Shown here: in pieces, positions 18,371-22,500 of the stretch
Layout: each line of letters starts with the position of its first letter
Numbering within the stretch: the stretch's first letter is position 1
NCBI GenBank assembly: GCA_009746045.1
Contig: RPFO01000154.1
Location: 6,526,538-6,549,037, forward strand
Reading direction: 5' to 3'
Source: Mesostigma viride
Taxonomy: Eukaryota; Streptophyta; Mesostigmatophyceae; Mesostigmatales; Mesostigmataceae
DNA: 22,500 nucleotides
The notes under the pieces: model-generated
The model's database searches: none
The model's input: only the letters and a program-made list of their open reading frames with translations
Told to the model about the DNA's origin: nothing
Made by a program: the position numbers and the translations under genes

Positions 18371-18472
18371 TTGACGCTACGCCGGGGCAAAAAGTCAAAC
18401 GTTGACGCTACGCCGGGGCAAAAAGTCAACATTTTGACGGAAGGGTCAGGGGCAAAAGTCAACATTTTGACG
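18371..18472. promoter_or_regulatory. Right cluster of GTCAA/TTGAC palindromes
   Basis: Palindromes lie at 18394-18406 (GTCAAACGTTGAC), 18425-18439 and 18458-18472 (both GTCAACATTTTGACG). Two 28-bp direct copies start at 18371 and 18402 and share GACGCTACGCCGGGGC and AAAAAGTCAA. The core matches the left cluster at 17017-17125. Confidence 0.75.
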
Positions 18473-18689
18473 TTTCCTAAAAACCTCTACTAGAAACACT
18501 GCGTTAAGGCCACGGTTAACTGCTGCATTTGTGGCAGGGCTACACTTATTGTTTTCAATCAAATGCTGGTCTACTTGGGAGCTTAGTGATCTTAAGCTAC
18601 TTTTTTAAGTTCGTTGAAGTAGCTATGTTAAGGCGTAAAAAGCTTTTTCAACCACTGCAAAACATGAATCAGACCGCAGCTCGGGAATG

Positions 18690-18831
18690 GGTTATTGGCA
18701 TTTTTAGACCCCTGAAAATGGAAAAAATCATAACTCATAGACCCCAACCCCAAATACCCCGATGAAGTTGCCAGATCTATCTGCACTTCAAGGGCTTGCA
18801 GAATATGCAATAATATAACACAGGAGTTATG
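18690..18831 (-). repeat. Right copy of the 140-bp dispersed inverted repeat
   Basis: Reverse complement of the block at 15871-16010, again with GAGTTATGATTTTT and CATTTTCAGGGGTCT on the - strand. The two copies face each other and enclose about 2.7 kb. They could be the ends of a DNA transposon or two independent copies of one repeat. Confidence 0.85.
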
Positions 18832-19092
18832 ATGTGAGTGTATAAACCCCTCATCCCAGCCCGAAGGCTATATTAAGCTCCTCATCCGGGCCGATCATGA
18901 AACTCCACACATAAGATTGCCAACCATTACAATGAGACAAACAGCGCAAGCCTGAAATCTGGAGTATTGAAGTTGAACCTGCTGCCCGTCGTGATCCAAA
19001 AGGTACATGGTATGTTATCATATTGGTAATGTTCACAGTTAATTCAGAACGTTGGCAATTGTACTGCGTAGCTGCCAAATGTGCCAACCCAC

Positions 19093-19393
19093 CTGGCAGT
19101 CCACCTGGGGCGGGTTCGCAGCGTCGCACACCGAGCACGCCATGTCCGGCAGGAACTGCGGGACTACAAAGAAGGTATTCCCGTCCGGCAGATGCAGCTT
19201 GTTGGTCCACAGGAAGCCGAACATGTCGTTGGAGGCGTCGTATGCGGTCGGCAGGTTCTCCGTGCTCCCCTCGCGCACAAACATGCGCTGGTCGAGCGCC
19301 TGGACGGGGGTGGACACGCCGAAGTTGGCCAGGCAGATGGCGCGGTGCTTGTTGCAGAATTCGAGGACGAGCACCTGGGACAGGTCCCACTCG
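19093..19393 (-). CDS. Internal exon of the unrecognised membrane protein gene
   Basis: The 301-bp exon follows a CAACCCCCCAG acceptor, so its first base is 19393. It supplies the third base of an ATC codon started by the upstream exon (donor at 21734), giving a smooth join FLT-I-EWDLSQVLVLEF. The remaining 100 codons end at CAG before a GTGGGT donor, phase 0. It encodes CNKHRAICLANFGVS, then NLPTAYDASNDMFGFLWTNK and NTFFVVPQFLPDMACSVC. The cysteines and the lack of membrane segments suggest an extracellular domain. Reading through the donor gives about 15 more codons and a stop, a possible alternative end. Confidence 0.75.
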
Positions 19394-19403
19394 CTGGGGG
19401 GTT

Positions 19404-19600
19404 GAATAAAAGGGGGGGGGAAGAGAGCGTGGGTGGGAAAAAGGGGGGCAACGAGGGGATAATGAGAGACAAAGATAATGGAGAGAGGCGAGGGAATAAT
19501 GGGGGGGAAGGGGGTAGGGGGGGGGGGGGTATGGGAAGGGTAAGAGCGGGCAGGGAAAAGGGCGGGAGAGGGAAAGACAAGGGGAAAGCACGGAAGGGGT
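19404..19600 (-). other. Extended polypyrimidine tract before the exon at 19393
   Basis: On the gene's strand, nearly 200 bases are C and T with few interruptions and lead directly into the CCCCCCAG acceptor. This is a normal splice signal in kind but unusual in length. The + strand reads as a polypurine run. Confidence 0.7.
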
Positions 19601-19752
19601 GAGTTAGGGCTGCAGTACCAATAAGAAAGTTGAAATACACCAGCACAGACAAGGCAACTGTTCAGGATGAAATGCTAGCATTCGTGCATGTCTCCCTCTC
19701 AAACAGCTCCCCCCCCCTTCCCCCTCACCACCACCTCCCCACCTCCCACCCT

Positions 19753-20618
19753 CACCCACCCACCCCCACCACCCACCCACCCACCCACCCACCCACCCAC
19801 CACCCACCACCCACCCACCCACCCACCCACCCACCCACCCACCCACCCACCCACCCACCCACCCACCCACCCACCCACCCACCCACCCACCCACCCACCC
19901 ACCCACCCACCCACCCACCCACCACCCACCCACCCACCCACCCCCACCCCCCACCCCCCACCCACCCACCCACCCACCCCCACCCCCCCACCACCCACCC
20001 ACCCACCCACCCACCCACCCACCCACCCACCCACCCACCCACCCACCCACCCACCCACCCGCCCGCCCGCCCGCCCGCCCGCCCGCCGCCCCCCCCCGCC
20101 CGCCGCCCGCCGCCGCCCGCCCCCGCCGCCCCGCCCGCCGCCCGCCGCCCGCCGCCGCCCCGCCCGCCCGCCGCCCGCCCGCCCGCCCGCCGCCCGCCCG
20201 CCCGCCCGCCCGCCCGCCCGCCGCCCGCCCGCCCGCCCCGCCGCCCGCCCGCCGCGCCGCCCGCCCCCGCCGCCCGCCCGCCCCCCGCCGCCCGCCCGCC
20301 CCCCCCCCCCCCCCCCCCCCCCCACCCCCCACCCCCCACCCCCCACCCACCCACCCCCCACCCACCCACCCACCCCCACCCACCCACCCCATGCCCACCC
20401 ACCCACCCACCCACCCACCCACCCACCCACCCACCCACCCACCCACCCACCCACCCACCCACCCACCCACCCACCCACCCACCCACCCACCCACCCACCC
20501 ACCCACCCACCCACCCACCCACCCACCCACCACCCACCCACCCACCCACCCACCCACCCACCCACCCACCCACCCACCCACCCACCCACCCATGCCCCCC
20601 ACCACCCACCCCACCCCC
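19753..20618. repeat. Composite (CCCA)n-(CCCG)n-(CCCA)n tract with a 25-base C run
   Basis: CCCA repeats fill about 19753-20060 and CCCG/CCG variants fill 20061-20298. A run of 25 C lies at 20299-20323, and CCCA repeats continue to 20618. The - strand is a regular series of GGG blocks, able to form G-quadruplexes. Large open frames here (PTHPPTHP and GGWVGGWV) are artefacts. The tract lies in the intron between the exons at 21734 and 19393. Assembly length may be unreliable. Confidence 0.95.
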
Positions 20619-20736
20619 ACAATCAACACACCTGCCTGCTTGACCCCCACCCCCATCCCCCCACCCCCCCGCCACATCCCCCCACCCACCACAAAACCAC
20701 ACAACACACCATCACCCAACACACCACCACCCACCA

Positions 20737-20851
20737 TACCAGTCCCCAACAAACCAGCCCCCGACACACCAGCCCCCACCACACCAGCCCCGACACACCA
20801 GCCCCCGACACACCAGCCCCCAACACACCAGCCCCCAACATTCCAGGCCCC
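20737..20851. repeat. About 15-bp minisatellite, six to seven imperfect copies
   Basis: Imperfect repeats of ACACCAGCCCCCGAC, with changes in the number of C and an A/G alternation. It probably derives from the neighbouring CCCA tract. Confidence 0.8.
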
Positions 20852-20859
20852 ATCATTGA

Positions 20860-21320
20860 TAGCACGAGATGAACCCAAACATGACCCTAATATTATTACA
20901 TGGTGCATGAGATGCCTTCCGCATAAAACACCATTTCAGAATGCTCTTGCCCAACTTAGACACATGTCAAGTGGACCGTAGTAACCATGACATCCAGCAA
21001 CCGCAGCCCCATGGCTCCTAGTACAACACCCATACTTGCAGCACACAACCCCATTGAACTCGACCCTTTTGTGAGGAAGCCTTCCGCTTGTAACACCCTG
21101 CTCCATGATAGCCTCCACGTCGGCAAATTACCATAAATAAAACCAGCAAGCAGCAAACAGAACAATCAATAATAGCACAACTCCTATACTACCTGACCCA
21201 CAAGGAAGGCCCAAGACAGCAACCAGCTATCTGGCAGCTCCTATGTCTCACTCAGACATCTCAATTATCTCGATTCCAATACCTCTTATACCTCTGTATT
21301 CATAAAAAATACCTAGTATG
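20860..21320 (-). other. Intron sequence without recognisable features
   Basis: This lies between the exons at 21734-22053 and 19093-19393 of the - strand gene. Only short frames without family resemblance were seen. Confidence 0.5.
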
Positions 21321-21324
21321 CCTA

Positions 21325-21600
21325 CATATATGCCTCACTCCCACGTCGTACTCATATACCACGATCTCACTCATGTATGCCTATTCATATACCTCACTCA
21401 TACACATCACCATCTCCTATATATATGCCTCACTCCCACGTCATATACCACGATCTCACTCATGTATGCCTATTCATATACCTCACTCATACACATCACC
21501 ATCTCCTATATATATGCCTCACTCCCACGTCTTATACCACGATCTCCTTCATGTACGGCACTCATACACATCACTCAAACATATATTGCATACATCCGAC
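21325..21600. repeat. Tandem repeat, unit 89-95 bp, about three copies
   Basis: Units start with TGCCTCACTCCCACGTC at 21331, 21426 and 21515 (spacing 95, then 89; the first has an extra 6 bases). The third copy is incomplete. Shorter TATGCC and CTCACTCATA words recur inside each unit. It lies in the intron left of the exon at 21734. Confidence 0.93.
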
Positions 21601-21733
21601 TCAAATGGTGAGGAAGTCTTGTCGGCGCAGGTCTACTACAGCCTTCTCGTGGATAGGCGCTAGCACCATGGGCAGTAGCAACCAAGGCTCTTAATAAATG
21701 ATTTACAACATCATAAATAATGGCCTCGCTCAC

Positions 21734-22053
21734 ATTGTCAGGAAGTCCTGCCGCCCGAGGTCGCGCCCCAACACGCCCAACACCGGCAGGTTGAACGGAG
21801 CGTAGTCATCCGAGAGGTCCATCCACTCGCACACGCCTGTCACGTTGTTGTAGCGGTACCAGTAGTAGTCCACCGTCGGGTTGGAGAACATAGTGTCCAG
21901 TACAGTGACCGCCCGCCGCCCGTACAGCTTGAGGCGGCCGTAGCCGACGACATACGTGTCGGCGTCGCAGGTGTTGGGCCAGCGGCCACTAGACGCGAGG
22001 GCCTCTTCTGCTGGAGTCAGCTTTCGGCCCACCCACTTGCTCATGTCCCTTGC
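21734..22053 (-). CDS. Exon of the unrecognised membrane protein gene (5' part continues beyond the window)
   Basis: Acceptor CGCACCAG puts the first base at 22053 (phase 0, ARDMSKWVGRKLTPAEEALA). Donor AAT|GTGAGC ends the exon at 21734 with two bases of a codon. The product includes NTCDADTYVVGYGRLKLYGR, then NPTVDYYWYRYNNVTGVCEW and SDDYAPFNLPVLGVL. NVT is a possible N-glycosylation site, and the cysteines suggest an extracellular fold. The join to the next exon is in frame. Upstream exons, including the start codon, must lie right of 22500. No family recognised. Confidence 0.75.
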
Positions 22054-22500
22054 CTGGTGCGGGCGGGCAGCATTAAAAAGTAAATTGGGCAGCATAAACA
22101 ACATAGGAATATGCGCAGCATTACCAAGTAAGCAATATGGCAGCGTGAACAAGTAGGTAACGTTGGAAGCATAGTAATTTGATTAAATGTGGGCACTTGG
22201 ACAGCGCCTTTCTAATTACGTAGTCCCAATACCCCCATTGGCAACAGTACTATCGCACTAGAGCAGAGTACTAGAGTAGTTGACGACAGTGGGCTTTGGC
22301 GGGCTGGGTGGTGCTTGCCAGCAATGAGAGGGGGATACCCCGTTCTTGCAGATGGGGGGGCAAGGGTTTGCCACCCATTGACTAAATTTGAGATCTGGCT
22401 TTATAGCTATCATGTAATCGGGTTACCTTGTTTAGCTACCTTGCTTTAGTCAACTGTGGAAACGTCCTTAGACGTTACTAAGCTTGTTCAGGTAAGCACA
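22054..22500 (-). other. Upstream intron of the - strand gene
   Basis: No coding similarity seen. The first part after the acceptor, on the gene strand, contains several TTGGTAATGCTGC- and AATGCTGCCC-like words, a weak short repeat. Confidence 0.5.

Larger units (their letters stand above)
13632..19092 (-). other. Large intron of the - strand gene, about 5.5 kb
   Basis: Bounded by a CAG|GTGGGT donor at 19093/19092 and an acceptor in the 13.5-13.6 kb region. No conserved coding sequence was recognised on either strand between 13720 and 15870 apart from short unrelated frames. Small items there are a palindrome CGTATT-ATAC-AATACG near 13828 and a doubled TGCATGCATGATG (15254-15266 and 15281-15293). 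The repeats and ORFs at 15871-18831 are listed separately. Confidence 0.6.

Noticed and set aside
19753-20618. CCCA tract as an internal telomere-like repeat
   Set aside because: Chlamydomonas-type telomeres are TTTTAGGG and plant-type are TTTAGGG. The tetranucleotide GGGT does not match either.
19604-20981. Open frames of 300-430 residues (PTHPP, GGWVGG, Arg/Pro/Ala-rich)
   Set aside because: These are products of the CCCA/CCCG simple repeat, present in all frames and on both strands.
22440-22500. A + strand splice donor (TTCAG before GTAAGC) at the right edge
   Set aside because: It is a good donor by itself, but no coding-like exon precedes it and the region lies in an intron of the - strand gene.

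Overview
The window looks like nuclear DNA of a eukaryote, most likely a chlorophyte green alga of the Chlamydomonas/Volvox type. The signs are spliced genes with kilobase introns, GC-rich coding sequence, TGTAA-type poly(A) signals, long tetranucleotide microsatellites and many nested non-LTR retrotransposon (LINE) remnants. There are no prokaryotic operons, ribosome binding sites or CRISPR arrays. The clade is inferred from these traits; no marker gene is present.

Layout. Positions 1-2485 hold the 3' part of a decayed LINE on the + strand (reverse transcriptase, short 3' UTR, hairpin, AT-rich tail). A diverged RT fragment lies on the - strand at 2866-3665 and abuts a 334-bp (CATC)n array. 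Positions 4006-6409 hold the best-preserved element: an intact ORF1-like gene (4397-5575) followed almost directly by a LINE-type 3' UTR with no RT between them. A second, reversed copy of that 3' UTR has inserted just after the ORF1 stop codon. It has a 12-bp target-site duplication and creates a near-perfect inverted repeat with arms of about 400 bp. Another (CATC)n array and a tiny 3'-end copy follow (6410-6688). Positions 6690-9020 show no convincing gene. Positions 9040-12310 are again a LINE graveyard: a + strand C-terminal remnant, a - strand copy of the first LINE family, and a degenerate second ORF1 on the + strand carrying three small nested insertions.

From about 12872 to beyond the right edge, the - strand carries one host gene of unrecognised function. 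Its exons at 21734-22053, 19093-19393 and 12872-13465 have good splice sites and compatible phases. They encode a cysteine-containing, probably extracellular region followed by a C-terminal membrane segment. Its introns hold a pair of inverted 140-bp repeats, two clusters of GTCAA/TTGAC palindromes around a small ORF, a roughly 870-bp (CCCA)n/(CCCG)n tract and two minisatellites.

The most interesting signal is a 3'-terminal hairpin shared by three LINE families. Stem sequences differ but pair in each family, and each has an unpaired base at the same place. Several ultra-short insertions consist only of this hairpin and the tail, or of the tail alone. This suggests that the hairpin plus AT-rich tail is the recognition unit for target-primed reverse transcription.
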